A stretch of 31,917 nt of DNA, taken from NCBI GenBank assembly GCA_934504065.1, contig CAKSVQ010000014.1, forward strand, positions 1-31,917. Reading direction: 5' to 3'. Positions within the stretch are counted from its first letter, which is position 1, and the number at the start of each line of letters is the position of its first letter. Below the pieces are notes generated by a model. It worked only from the letters and a program-made list of their open reading frames with translations, ran no database searches and had not been told where the DNA came from. Origin of the DNA: an uncultured Dysosmobacter sp. (GTDB lineage Bacteria > Bacillota > Clostridia > Oscillospirales > Oscillospiraceae). The position numbers and the translations under genes were made by a program. Below are positions 14,024 to 21,208 of the stretch, in pieces.

Positions 14024-14644
14024 TTATGTACCTCCGTTCTGCTCGGTCTGGTCGGTCTGGCTCTGCGCGGCTTCGTCCGTGCCCGCCTTGATATAGATTT
14101 CAAAGGGCGGGGTATCCTGTGCATTGATGGAGTAGTGGCCTGTAAATTCAAAAGTGAACTGTCCCTTGCTCTTGTCGCCGGTTTTCAGCTGGAAACCGCC
14201 GGTGGAAAGGCCGTTCAGCATGTGGAGCGCAATATATCCGCCGTTGGTCGCCCCGTTTTTGTCGGAATAGTCGCCAACCAGCCAGATATCGGAGAAATCG
14301 GCATCCGCAATGTCGTTTCTCGGCGTGATCTTCCCGTCCGCCTCATCTGCCGCCGCCACCATCGCCTTCGCGTTGGTCGCGTTGACCGATACAAAGGTGC
14401 CGGAAAGCTTGACCTCCCAGCTCTCCAGCTTTTTCAGCTCCTTGGTGTTTTTGGGGCAGTTGTCGATATCGTCGCCAAAATCGTTGAACGTGGGCGACGC
14501 GGAAAAGGTCACGCCGCCGGTGGTCGCGCCCAGAATGGCGGTATCCTTCACCTCCGCGGTGCTTGGCGTGAATTCGGACATCAGCACACCGGCATTCATC
14601 ACCAGCTCTTTGAAGGTATCCTGGGGTATTTTTGTAAATTTCAT
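14024..14644 (-). CDS. Major tail protein
   Basis: 206 residues, beta-rich, forming the rings of the tail tube. The start MKFTKIPQDTFKELVMNAGV and segments such as WEVKLSGTFVSVNATNAKAM and FTFEFTGHYSINAQDTPPFE are typical of major tail proteins of Bacillota siphophages. The C-terminus is a Gln/Thr-rich tail (SQTDQTEQNGGT). It stands between the tail terminator gene and the chaperones, as in other siphophages. AGGGAGG precedes the ATG. Confidence 0.9.
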   Translation of the reverse strand: MKFTKIPQDTFKELVMNAGVLMSEFTPSTAEVKDTAILGATTGGVTFSASPTFNDFGDDIDNCPKNTKELKKLESWEVKLSGTFVSVNATNAKAMVAAADEADGKITPRNDIADADFSDIWLVGDYSDKNGATNGGYIALHMLNGLSTGGFQLKTGDKSKGQFTFEFTGHYSINAQDTPPFEIYIKAGTDEAAQSQTDQTEQNGGT

Positions 14645-14653
14645 GTTCCCTCC

Positions 14654-15022
14654 CTATATCGTGTTGTAAACTGCGGAAACATTCAGCTGCCGCAGCTTAA
14701 TGGATTGGTCGCTTTCATGGGTGGAGTTGATGCACCAGGGTTCCCCCCGCAGCAGCCACACCGTCCCCCGCTCACAGGGCAGCTGAACGCCGCCGCGCCC
14801 GATGGCCCGCCCGATCTCCTCCGCCTTGGCGTTTGGCTCCGCCTCCCGCTCGGTGTGGTACCAGAGCTTGCAGGTCAGCCCTACCGGCATATCCCCCCAT
14901 CCGCCGACAGAAACGGAATAGGTCAGATACGGCATCACCGTGTCGTGCGGCACCGCCGTATCCGGGTAGGCAGGCAGGCCGAAGCCGGAAAAAAATTTAT
15001 AAAGCGCCTCGGTAACCGTCAT
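14654..15022 (-). CDS. Tail terminator / head-tail joining protein (122 aa)
   Basis: Position immediately before the major tail protein and the alternating pattern (MTVTEALYKFFSGFGLPAYP, VMPYLTYSVSVGGWGD, KAEEIGRAIGRGG) fit the tail terminator (minor capsid gp-like) that caps the tail tube at the connector. Start set at 15022, overlapping the previous stop (ATGA); the longer frame upstream is a shadow of that gene's end. It ends LRQLNVSAVYNTI. Confidence 0.82.
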   Translation of the reverse strand: MTVTEALYKFFSGFGLPAYPDTAVPHDTVMPYLTYSVSVGGWGDMPVGLTCKLWYHTEREAEPNAKAEEIGRAIGRGGVQLPCERGTVWLLRGEPWCINSTHESDQSIKLRQLNVSAVYNTI

Positions 15023-15372
15023 GTCGTCAGCTCCCAGCGCTCGGCGGTCACCTGGCACATGTCCAGGGTGCCCACAGTGGGCGACTGCTTGTCGTTGCCG
15101 TTGCTGGTCACCCGGAAGACAGCGCCATCGGAAAGCCGCTTGACCACATCATGGAAAGAAAGCGGATTCGCCCGGCGGGTGGTAACGGTGTATACGCTGG
15201 TGACCCCCTCCTTTTCCGCGATCCGCGACTGCATGGAGGTATCCAGGATCACCGCCGCGTCAAATTTGGCCCCCGGTGTCCATTCCACCGCCCAGCCGCC
15301 CTCACCGTCCGGCTTCCGGGTCTTTTCCATCAGCACACATTTGTTGTTCAGATAGTAGTCAAGCAGGCTCAT
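15019..15372 (-). CDS. Head closure / head-tail connector protein (117 aa)
   Basis: Starts MSLLDYYLNNKCVLMEKTRK, with a beta-barrel-like pattern typical of head closure proteins (SPP1 gp16 / HK97 gp7-like stopper): FDAAVILDTSMQSRIAEKEG, YTVTTRRANPLSFHDVVKRL, AVFRVTSNGN. It would seal the portal ring adaptor to the tail. Start at 15372 overlaps the previous stop by 4 nt and is preferred to the ATG 4 codons upstream. Neighbours on both sides are connector genes. Confidence 0.82.
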   Translation of the reverse strand: MSLLDYYLNNKCVLMEKTRKPDGEGGWAVEWTPGAKFDAAVILDTSMQSRIAEKEGVTSVYTVTTRRANPLSFHDVVKRLSDGAVFRVTSNGNDKQSPTVGTLDMCQVTAERWELTT

Positions 15373-15809
15373 AGCTTCCTCCATTGCCGCAGCCGCGGCC
15401 CAAATACCGTTTTCCAGCTCAGGCCGTCGCCGCTGACGGACGATCCCCCGGCCTTGGTGTATGAGTAGCCGCCAAAGGATTCACTGGTGTATGGGCTTTC
15501 CAGCACGGCGGCATTCTTTTCCTGCCATGCGTTGATATCGCCCAGAGCCTCCAGCAGCACCGCAGGAATACGCAGCTCCGTCGCTGTCCCGCCGACGCTT
15601 TCCGGCTTCAGGTCGTTTTCGCCGTATACATGGATTCCGTCGTTTCGGCGGCTTCCTTCGATCAGGTAATAGTCCCCGTTTTCCAGTCCGGGGAGGGCCA
15701 GGCGGCCCCCCCGGATGTCGGACGCGGAAAAACTCCACTTTTCGCCGGGGAAGAAATTCCGCAGATAGCGCAGCAGCTCGAAAAGCGTGATCTGTCCCGC
15801 ATTTCCCAT
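15369..15809 (-). CDS. Head-tail adaptor-type protein (146 aa)
   Basis: First connector gene after the capsid gene, where the portal adaptor (gp6/gp15-like) is usual. A helical start (LFELLRYLRNFFPGEKW) is followed by a beta-rich body (LPGLENGDYYLIEGSRRNDG) and a helical stretch with NAWQEKNAAVLESPYTSESF. A direct family match is not certain; assignment rests on order. Start at 15809 has AAGGAG 8 nt upstream; the TTG two codons earlier is less likely. Confidence 0.75.
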   Translation of the reverse strand: MGNAGQITLFELLRYLRNFFPGEKWSFSASDIRGGRLALPGLENGDYYLIEGSRRNDGIHVYGENDLKPESVGGTATELRIPAVLLEALGDINAWQEKNAAVLESPYTSESFGGYSYTKAGGSSVSGDGLSWKTVFGPRLRQWRKL

Positions 15810-15833
15810 GTTCAAAACTCCTTCCCCGTCCCG

Positions 15834-17021
15834 TTAGGTTTTGGCCGTCACAGTGGCCGAGCCGGACTTAATGGCCTTGTAGCCGGAATCCGCCTCCACA
15901 ACGGTGATTTTCTGCCCGTTGGTGGCGGTGATCTCGCTGGTGCCATCCCAGGCGGTCCAGGTGCGCACGTTCTGGCCGTAGGTCACGGTCTCAGCGCTGG
16001 AGCCGACCTTGTACTTGTAGACATTGCCCGCGCTGGCCTTAGCGGGGGTCACCGTCAGGGCAGTGTTTCCGCTGGTCTTACCTGCGGCAGATGCGACCGT
16101 CAGGGTGCCGATGGTGGTGCCGTTGTCGCCGCCGCCGATGGTGGCAACGGCGATGCCGTCCAGGTACTCCGCCCACAGCTTCATGCCCATCAGGGCGTAC
16201 ATGTCGCCGGTGGCGCGGGAGTAATCGCCCTCCACGTGGATGCCGATCAGGTTGGTTTCGCCCTGCACGGTGTAGGTCAGGCCCAGCTTCGCAAAATCGC
16301 TGTCGCCGGGGTCGATGTAGTACAGGTCGATGTTTTCCACGGGCAGGGCGATCACCCGGCCCCTGGCGATGTACTTTTCGGGCAGCAGGAAAAGGGTGGA
16401 ATATCCAAGGAAATTCTCCACGTAGGTCAGGCCGAAAGCGGTCTGCATGGTGATTTCCTTTTCCCCCAGGTAGTCATACAGGTCAAGCAGGTTGGCGAAG
16501 CCCACGACCTCGGTTACGTCCTTGTCCATCTCCGCGAACTTGTTCAGCACATTGCCCTTTGCCAGCGCCAGCGCCTGCTGGAAAGTGGTCGCCGCCACGG
16601 ACAGGGTGCCGGTGTTCAGGAAAGCGTAAAAGTCACCCAGCACCTTGTTCTGCAGGGCGACCAGGAACGCGTCGTCCGTCTTTTCCACGGCCACCTGCGC
16701 GCCGTACTTGGCAACGGCCTCAATGCTCACACTTTTGGCATGCTTGGCAACTTCAATGTCTCCATAGGCCACCGGCTCCACCTTCATTTTGGTAAAGGGG
16801 ATCTCTTCGCCCTCGCCCACAGAGGTGCCGCCCTGGAGGGTGCCGTCAACACTGGCCTTGTAGGATACCAGCTTCGTGCCGGGTGCCTTTCGGATGGGCC
16901 GCATAATGCCCAGGATGGTGCGCAGCGCGTCCCAGTTGTCATTAAACCGAGTAACGAAATCCACCTCACGGGCGGTAACGTTAAACTGCGTCGATTTGGT
17001 CAAATTCTCTTTTGCAGCCAT
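15834..17021 (-). CDS. Major capsid protein with C-terminal beta domain
   Basis: 395 residues. Residues ~1-300 match the HK97-like major capsid of Bacillota phages (MRPIRKAPGTKLVSYKASVD, GEEIPFTKMKVEPVAYGDIE, YALMGMKLWAEYLDGIAVAT). The last ~95 residues (GTLTVASAAGKTSGNTALTV to SGSATVTAKT) form an extra Ig-like/decorating domain that would project from the capsid. It is preceded by a GP20-type scaffold, the normal order. AAGGAGC lies upstream of the ATG. No separate prohead protease was found, consistent with scaffold-dependent assembly. Confidence 0.93.
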   Translation of the reverse strand: MAAKENLTKSTQFNVTAREVDFVTRFNDNWDALRTILGIMRPIRKAPGTKLVSYKASVDGTLQGGTSVGEGEEIPFTKMKVEPVAYGDIEVAKHAKSVSIEAVAKYGAQVAVEKTDDAFLVALQNKVLGDFYAFLNTGTLSVAATTFQQALALAKGNVLNKFAEMDKDVTEVVGFANLLDLYDYLGEKEITMQTAFGLTYVENFLGYSTLFLLPEKYIARGRVIALPVENIDLYYIDPGDSDFAKLGLTYTVQGETNLIGIHVEGDYSRATGDMYALMGMKLWAEYLDGIAVATIGGGDNGTTIGTLTVASAAGKTSGNTALTVTPAKASAGNVYKYKVGSSAETVTYGQNVRTWTAWDGTSEITATNGQKITVVEADSGYKAIKSGSATVTAKT

Positions 17022-17055
17022 TAAATAGCTCCTTTCGTCTTAAAAAAGTTTTGTT

Positions 17056-17673
17056 TTATTGGTTTTCGCTTGCCATCAGCTCAGACAGCGCCTTTTGACG
17101 CGCCTCAGTCGACAGCACATACCGGCCCTTATCGTCCTTCTTGTAGATGTCGGCCCGGCTTTTCGCACCGCCGCCGGTGGTGTCGGGCGGTGTCTGGGTG
17201 CTGGTGCCGCTGGTCGCAGTCCTGCCGATCAGGCCCTTGTAGTCGCCGGAAAGCAGACTATCCAGCGCGGCGGCGTCCTTGATCTTGTCGCCGTCCAGCT
17301 CCAGGCCGTCAATTTCTGCCTTTGCGCCCCGGATCACCAGCGCCATGCTCTCGGCGGGGATGCCCTTGCCCGCAAAATAGGCCCGCGCAGCCTTTTCCTT
17401 GGCCGCCGCGCTCTCCTTCGCCGCGATACCGGCCTTGTAGTCCTGGAAATCCTTGTGCTCTTTGTCATACTTGGCCTTGTATCCGCCGTCAGCGCCCGCC
17501 TTTTTCAGGTCGTCCAGCTCCTTTTGGACGCCGGGCAGCTTCTCCGCGTCTGCCTTGTACGTGCTGACCTGGTCTTTCAGCCCATCCACCGTCTCGGTGT
17601 GCGCCTCGATGATCTGGTCAATTTTCTCGTCCTCGATGCCCATTGCTTTCAGCATCTTTCTGGTTAGTGCCAT
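17056..17673 (-). CDS. Capsid scaffolding protein (GP20-like)
   Basis: 205 residues, extremely charged and helical, as in Phage minor structural GP20 proteins. A short N-terminal helix (MLKAMGIEDEKIDQIIEAHT) is followed by coiled coil (ETVDGLKDQVSTYKADAEKL and EKAARAYFAGKGIPAESMAL), a Gly/Thr-rich linker (TSTQTPPDTTGGGAKS) and a basic C-terminal segment (RADIYKKDDKGRYVLSTEAR) that would bind the capsid protein. It guides prohead assembly and then leaves. AAGGAG precedes the ATG. Directly upstream of the capsid gene. Confidence 0.92.
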   Translation of the reverse strand: MALTRKMLKAMGIEDEKIDQIIEAHTETVDGLKDQVSTYKADAEKLPGVQKELDDLKKAGADGGYKAKYDKEHKDFQDYKAGIAAKESAAAKEKAARAYFAGKGIPAESMALVIRGAKAEIDGLELDGDKIKDAAALDSLLSGDYKGLIGRTATSGTSTQTPPDTTGGGAKSRADIYKKDDKGRYVLSTEARQKALSELMASENQ

Positions 17674-17759
17674 TGTGTCAGTCTCCTTTTCTTCGGCCCC
17701 AGTCCTTCGGGGGCGACTGTGATATCAAAAACCGCGCTGCTTTGCGGATTTTGCCGAAA

Positions 17760-17810
17760 TAAATAAAAAAAGAGCCAAACAATACGCATTGTCTGCGTAC
17801 CGCTTGGCTC
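17760..17810 (-). terminator. Rho-independent terminator (- strand) after DUF4417 gene
   Basis: On the minus strand a 17-bp stem (arms 17794-17810 and 17772-17788, loop 5 nt) is followed by a U-rich run. Three pairs are G-U and exist only on the minus strand. It ends the transcript of the 19033-17854 genes; the rest of 17674-17853 shows no gene. Transcription of the scaffold and capsid genes must therefore restart or read through; only weak -10-like TGATAT was seen near 17720. Confidence 0.88.
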
Positions 17811-17853
17811 CGATTGCCCTTTCCCGCGCCCAATTACGCGGAAGAATAATTGA

Positions 17854-18504
17854 TTAAATTGTGGAATTTTCCGTCGCTTTTTGTTTTTCTGCTTCCCTTA
17901 TTTTCTCGTTTTGACTGTAATTGGGATTAATCCGAATCACGTTCCAGTCACATTCTATCGGCACTTTCCCACAGAAAATGACAAATTGCGGATCAAGCCG
18001 CTTCATCATTTCGTCGTATCCTCTGAGAAAAAGCCGCATAGCCTCTTTATTTTTCTGTGTTCCGACGCTTGATACTGCCACAATGCCGCCCACCGGCTCG
18101 CCATCAAAGCACCAATTATAGGACGATTCGTCGCTCCACCCAATTGTGGGGTAAACTGTCAGCCCGTGCGCCTGCCAATAGGCCGCCAGCCAGTGCTTGC
18201 GATAATGATTGTATATCTGCATGGCCAGAGGCATATCCGTATACATGGAAAAATCCGGCGAACAAATCGCCTTAAATTGCGCTAAAACCTTAATATACCG
18301 ATCTGGCTGGTTCCAGTAGCGCCCCAGGAAATAATCATGGTCAAAGCAGTGGAGGATTTTATCACCTTTTCCATGGGCTTTATAATGCTGGTGGATTGGG
18401 AGGAATTCACCTACCGGGTACTCGGTTGTTGGCGCGATTTCTGGTATTCCGTACTTCCCAACACCGGGGAATATGGCTTTATCCAGATTCTCAAAATCTA
18501 TCAT
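17854..18504 (-). CDS. DUF4417-like phage protein
   Basis: 216 residues resembling the DUF4417 family found in Bacillota phages and mobile elements. Notable segments are FENLDKAIFPGVGKYGIPEI, ILHCFDHDYFLGRYWN, SPDFSMYTDMPLAMQIYNHY, TVYPTIGWSDESSYNWCFDG, VAVSSVGTQKNKEAMRLFLR and FVIFCGKVPIEC. The pattern suggests an alpha/beta fold of unknown activity. The C-terminus is a charged, probably disordered tail. The start overlaps the end of the 18501-18896 gene (ATGA). It is followed by its own terminator, so this accessory gene is set apart from the structural genes on either side. Confidence 0.8.
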   Translation of the reverse strand: MIDFENLDKAIFPGVGKYGIPEIAPTTEYPVGEFLPIHQHYKAHGKGDKILHCFDHDYFLGRYWNQPDRYIKVLAQFKAICSPDFSMYTDMPLAMQIYNHYRKHWLAAYWQAHGLTVYPTIGWSDESSYNWCFDGEPVGGIVAVSSVGTQKNKEAMRLFLRGYDEMMKRLDPQFVIFCGKVPIECDWNVIRINPNYSQNEKIREAEKQKATENSTI

Positions 18505-18896
18505 CTACGCCTCCACCGTCTTTTTGTGCCATCCCATACCATTCCGGCTTGCTTTGCCTCATTTTTGATGCTGTATGTTTCCCCGGAAACAGATTGTACT
18601 TTGCTCCAATTGATCCCAAAGGACTGTCCATTCACGGCACCGGCCTGAAGCGTATACTTTGTGTACGTTGTGCGGCTCGTTTTGGCCGTTTTTTCGTATG
18701 AATCGGCCCTCGCATATGAAAATGTCAGGTTCCCGTGCCCATCCGTGGTAGCTTCCAGGATCGTATCACCGTGATACCTTGGGCTAAATCCCCGCGCCTC
18801 CCGGATATAGGATTCAATTTCACGTGGCTTCCCCCCCAAGATCGTGCCATCCTTGCTCCCGCGAAATGCGCCGCTGCTTGCGCCGCGTCCACCCAT
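18501..18896 (-). CDS. Small basic phage protein (MGGRGASSG start, 131 aa)
   Basis: Starts MGGRGASSGAFRGSKDG, a Gly/Ser-rich opening seen in many Bacillota phage proteins of the head region. The centre has a beta pattern (YHGDTILEATTDGHGNLTFS, TTYTKYTLQAGAVNG) and the end is strongly basic (GMVWDGTKRRWRRR). No catalytic residues recognised; nucleic-acid binding is possible given the Arg-rich end. Start at 18896 has AAAGGAG 9 nt upstream; the GTG and ATG just before lie too close to it. Confidence 0.72.
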   Translation of the reverse strand: MGGRGASSGAFRGSKDGTILGGKPREIESYIREARGFSPRYHGDTILEATTDGHGNLTFSYARADSYEKTAKTSRTTYTKYTLQAGAVNGQSFGINWSKVQSVSGETYSIKNEAKQAGMVWDGTKRRWRRR

Positions 18897-18901
18897 GGTC
18901 A

Positions 18902-19033
18902 TCACTCCTTTGTTGGATATTTTATTTCCTTTTTTACCTCCAGAACGACGACCCCGCCGCCCCGGCGTCTGATCTCCGCGTCGTTTCCGCGTTTAAGGAT
19001 GGCCTCGATGGCCTTAATCATTTCTGCGGTCAT
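18902..19033 (-). CDS. Very small phage protein (43 aa)
   Basis: Reads MTAEMIKAIEAILKRGNDAE, then a short Arg/Gly turn and a strand (GGGVVVLEVKKEIKYPTKE). The pattern, a helix followed by a basic strand pair, recurs in tiny phage genes next to MGGRGASSG proteins. It fills the gap before the 18501-18896 gene, with its stop inside that gene's ribosome binding region. Its own upstream site is G-rich rather than a clean AGGAGG, so the start is less sure. Confidence 0.6.
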   Translation of the reverse strand: MTAEMIKAIEAILKRGNDAEIRRRGGGVVVLEVKKEIKYPTKE

Positions 19034-19149
19034 TTTGCCCCCCCAAAAATAAAATAGCCCTGCTGATACACCCATCTTAACGCATCCGCAGGGCCTTGAT
19101 ACACATTTTATATAACCAAAAAATAATCAAAATTTTTTAAAGGAAGCAC

Positions 19150-19178
19150 TTGACATTCCACGCAATGCGTGGTATAAT
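19150..19178 (+). promoter_or_regulatory. Consensus sigma-A promoter of the rightward accessory operon
   Basis: TTGACA (19150-19155) and TATAAT (19173-19178) are both perfect, with the ideal 17-bp spacer. It is the only perfect promoter seen in the window and points away from the leftward structural genes. The AT-rich 19040-19149 upstream stretch contains no gene and may add an UP element. A weak -10-like TATAAA on the other strand could serve the 19033 gene. Confidence 0.95.
19158..19172. promoter_or_regulatory. Palindromic operator filling the promoter spacer
   Basis: CCACGCA-A-TGCGTGG is a perfect 7+1+7 palindrome lying exactly between the -35 and -10 boxes. A repressor bound here would block RNA polymerase. 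The HTH-containing product of the last gene of the operon (20439-21170) is the obvious candidate; that link is inference. Confidence 0.8.
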
Positions 19179-19225
19179 AAAGACACTCAAGGGGGGACAC
19201 CCGAACAAAAAAGGAGATTAGAATT

Positions 19226-19540
19226 ATGAGGATGCATTACGAAGTTAGAGATTTTGCCACCGGCAAGTCCCAGCCCCTGCTCGGTTGCTCCGACGCCTTC
19301 AGCTGCAAGGACATGCTGAAAGAAATGGGCTTCAAGTGGAATTCCATGAAACGGCAGTGGGAAAAAGCGGTATCGAAGGATGAAGTGACCACGTTATTTT
19401 TCCAGCTGGCCGTCGCCTGCAAAATGAATGAAGACGACATCGCGAATTCCTGGCAGTTCATCCCCGCAGACATTGCGGAAATCGAACCCAGCGAAGAAGC
19501 CGCGAAAGCCTACGCTGATTACATTGGATACGAAATCTAA
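19226..19540 (+). CDS. Accessory operon gene 1: small unknown protein (104 aa)
   Basis: Unrecognised. The N-terminal half is beta-like and basic (MRMHYEVRDFATGKSQPLLG). The centre contains DMLKEMGFKWNSMKRQWEKA, a pattern like the short G-x-K/R-W...W modules (DUF5710-like) seen in phage and plasmid proteins. The C-terminus is acidic (ADIAEIEPSEEAAKAYADYI). First gene after the consensus promoter; AAGGAG lies about 9 nt before the ATG. Opposite orientation to the head genes around it, as in moron genes. Anti-host-defence function is possible but not shown. Confidence 0.8.
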   Translation: MRMHYEVRDFATGKSQPLLGCSDAFSCKDMLKEMGFKWNSMKRQWEKAVSKDEVTTLFFQLAVACKMNEDDIANSWQFIPADIAEIEPSEEAAKAYADYIGYEI

Positions 19541-19565
19541 TCACACCGAAAAGGAGATTAAAAAA

Positions 19566-19877
19566 ATGAAAACCTGCCGTGACATGATGCGTGAAAACAA
19601 TGATAACCTGGGCTGGTGCCGTCCTGAATCCTATCTTGACGGCCGCGTGGTCCTGGCCATCAACGAGGGGACGGTCGCCGGGATCTGCATCGACGGCGCC
19701 AAACAGGCCACCACCCCCGAAAACATCCGCCGCGCCGCCCAAATGGTCAATGCAGACTATGACGACTATGAGGGCTGGAACGACGTCCACATCATCCAGG
19801 ATGTGGATCATGACGAACTCCCCTGCCGCCTCTGCCCCTGGTTCGACGATTGCGACGCCATGGACGAAGAGGACTAA
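19566..19877 (+). CDS. Accessory operon gene 2: acidic Cys-containing protein (103 aa)
   Basis: Strongly acidic: 24 Asp/Glu against 9 Lys/Arg. The N-terminus (MKTCRDMMRENNDNLGWCRP) is followed by a beta-like core (YLDGRVVLAINEGTVAGICI). The C-terminus carries PCRLCPWFDDCDAMDEED, a C-x2-C-x5-C group that may bind a metal. No family recognised. Begins 25 nt after gene 1 with AAGGAGATTA upstream. Acidic small proteins in HTH-terminated phage operons are often DNA mimics or anti-defence proteins; that is a hypothesis only. Confidence 0.8.
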   Translation: MKTCRDMMRENNDNLGWCRPESYLDGRVVLAINEGTVAGICIDGAKQATTPENIRRAAQMVNADYDDYEGWNDVHIIQDVDHDELPCRLCPWFDDCDAMDEED

Positions 19878-19893
19878 GAAAGGAGTATCAAAA

Positions 19894-20121
19894 ATGGGAG
19901 ATATTAACGCCGCTGATCTGGAGCAACTGCAATCAATGGTTGGTGATTGGTTTGCCGATAACGCCGGCACAGACTTAACGGACGGGCTTATTGTCGATTG
20001 GGATGACATCTATGTTGACGATGGGGTCATTTTTGTGTGTGCGCACGATGAGGACACTGCATACACACTATCCGATGACGGCACCGGGAACATACGGCTT
20101 AGCTATTCCGGCACAAGATAA
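19894..20121 (+). CDS. Accessory operon gene 3: very acidic small protein (75 aa)
   Basis: About 17 Asp/Glu and only two Arg in 75 residues, giving a net charge near -15. Acidic residues run in strands (VDWDDIYVDDGVIF, CAHDEDTAYTLSDDG) that could form a negatively charged beta face. This composition resembles DNA-mimic proteins used by phages against host nucleases or regulators, though no family is recognised. AAGGAG lies at good spacing before the ATG; 16 nt after gene 2. Confidence 0.8.
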   Translation: MGDINAADLEQLQSMVGDWFADNAGTDLTDGLIVDWDDIYVDDGVIFVCAHDEDTAYTLSDDGTGNIRLSYSGTR

Positions 20122-20163
20122 TTCTTGCAAGCCCGCCCCGGAGGTCACGAGGGCCGAAAAACC

Positions 20164-20442
20164 ATGGTAATCAACACCTGCCCCATTTGTGGAAAGACCT
20201 TCCAGGCGAAGCGCCGGGGAACCCCCAAGACCTGCTCCCCTGAGTGTAAAAAGGCCCTGCAAAAGCAGACCATGGCCGCCACGGAGAAGCGCAACCGGGA
20301 ATCCCGGAATCAATACCACCGGGAGCGCATCGCCGCCAAAATCGCCGCCATGACTCCGGAGGAATACAAAGCCTACCGGGACACCATAAACGCCCGCGCC
20401 CGGGCGAACTATCAAAAAAGGAAGGAAGGAAAAGAAGAATGA
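20164..20442 (+). CDS. Accessory operon gene 4: zinc-ribbon basic protein (92 aa)
   Basis: The N-terminus has a four-cysteine zinc ribbon (CPICGKTF ... CSPECKKAL), followed by a very basic helical region (AATEKRNRESRNQYHRERIA, then ARARANYQKRKEGKEE). Likely binds nucleic acid. Start put at 20164 (MVINTCP); the frame upstream to 20125 is open but lacks a better start, and a GAGG lies 11 nt before 20164. Its stop overlaps the start of gene 5 (ATGA). Zinc-ribbon proteins of this size occur widely in phages; role here unknown. Confidence 0.78.
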   Translation: MVINTCPICGKTFQAKRRGTPKTCSPECKKALQKQTMAATEKRNRESRNQYHRERIAAKIAAMTPEEYKAYRDTINARARANYQKRKEGKEE

Positions 20443-21170
20443 CTGACCCCGAATTTTTGGAATGCTTTGAAGATTATCGAAGCGTATACTGCACCGACAG
20501 CTGGTTAGATACGCTGAAGCTGACCGGGAGCATCCCTGCCGAAACGACGATCCCGGATATGCGTCGTGCCATGGACGCCATTGAGGCATCCATCCTTGTC
20601 AATAGGAACGCCATCCTCGCACTCCCCAAAATCGACGCGGTGCAGGGGGCGGGAAGCGTTGAATGCAGCGCGTTTGTAGATGTCGGCGGGCGCAGCGTCC
20701 AGGTTACCGCCGAAGTCACCAACTGCGGTGACCCAGAGGACGAAGATAATAATTGGTTTATCGCCAATCTTGGATTTGCTGCATCCCGTGGAAGGAGTGA
20801 TTTGGGTATGACCGATAGCCAATATGCCGTCTGCGTCCGCGAGGCATCCAGCTACGCAGACCCGGACGCCTACGTCTCCGACCTGGCCCTGTCGTCCATC
20901 TGGGGCGACGCGCCGGACGCCGACATCCCCGCCGACCGTATAGATGCCCTGCGCGGCATCTACGCCGCCGTCAACCGCCCCGTGCGCCAGATCGTCGCCG
21001 CTACCGGCCTAAGCCAGGCCGCCTTTGCGGAGGCCCTATGTATCCCCCGCCGCACCGTTGAGGATTGGTGCCGGGGGTTGAGGGAGTGCCCCGTGTATAT
21101 GCGCCTGCTGATCCAAGAGAGCCTCGGCCAGTACATCCCGCCCCGGAGGAACGAGGGCAGAATGGGATAA
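20439..21170 (+). CDS. Accessory operon gene 5: two-part protein with C-terminal HTH, likely autoregulator
   Basis: 243 residues. Residues ~1-120 are an unrecognised alpha/beta part (MRRAMDAIEASILVNRNAIL, FVDVGGRSVQVTAEVTNC). Residues ~124-243 resemble stand-alone small HTH proteins of Bacillota: a helical linker (QYAVCVREASSYADPDAYVS), then a helix-turn-helix at ~183-229 (IVAATGLSQAAFAEALCIPR, RTVEDWCRGLRECPVYMRLL). An in-frame ATG at 20808 has GGAAGGAG 10 nt upstream, so a ~120-residue HTH form may be made separately. Last gene of the operon; best candidate to bind the palindrome at 19158-19172. Confidence 0.85.
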   Translation: MTDPEFLECFEDYRSVYCTDSWLDTLKLTGSIPAETTIPDMRRAMDAIEASILVNRNAILALPKIDAVQGAGSVECSAFVDVGGRSVQVTAEVTNCGDPEDEDNNWFIANLGFAASRGRSDLGMTDSQYAVCVREASSYADPDAYVSDLALSSIWGDAPDADIPADRIDALRGIYAAVNRPVRQIVAATGLSQAAFAEALCIPRRTVEDWCRGLRECPVYMRLLIQESLGQYIPPRRNEGRMG

Positions 21171-21208
21171 ATAAAAAAGAGGGGGCCGCGCCCTCTCTTT
21201 TTTATTTA
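21169..21208. terminator. Bidirectional terminator between converging operons
   Basis: An inverted repeat of AAATAAAAAAGAG with CTCTTTTTTATTT around a G/C-rich top (GGGGCCGCGCCC) has A- and T-runs on either side. It ends the rightward operon (stop at 21170) and leftward transcription from the terminase side; the leftward gene's stop (21202) lies inside the right arm. Confidence 0.9.
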
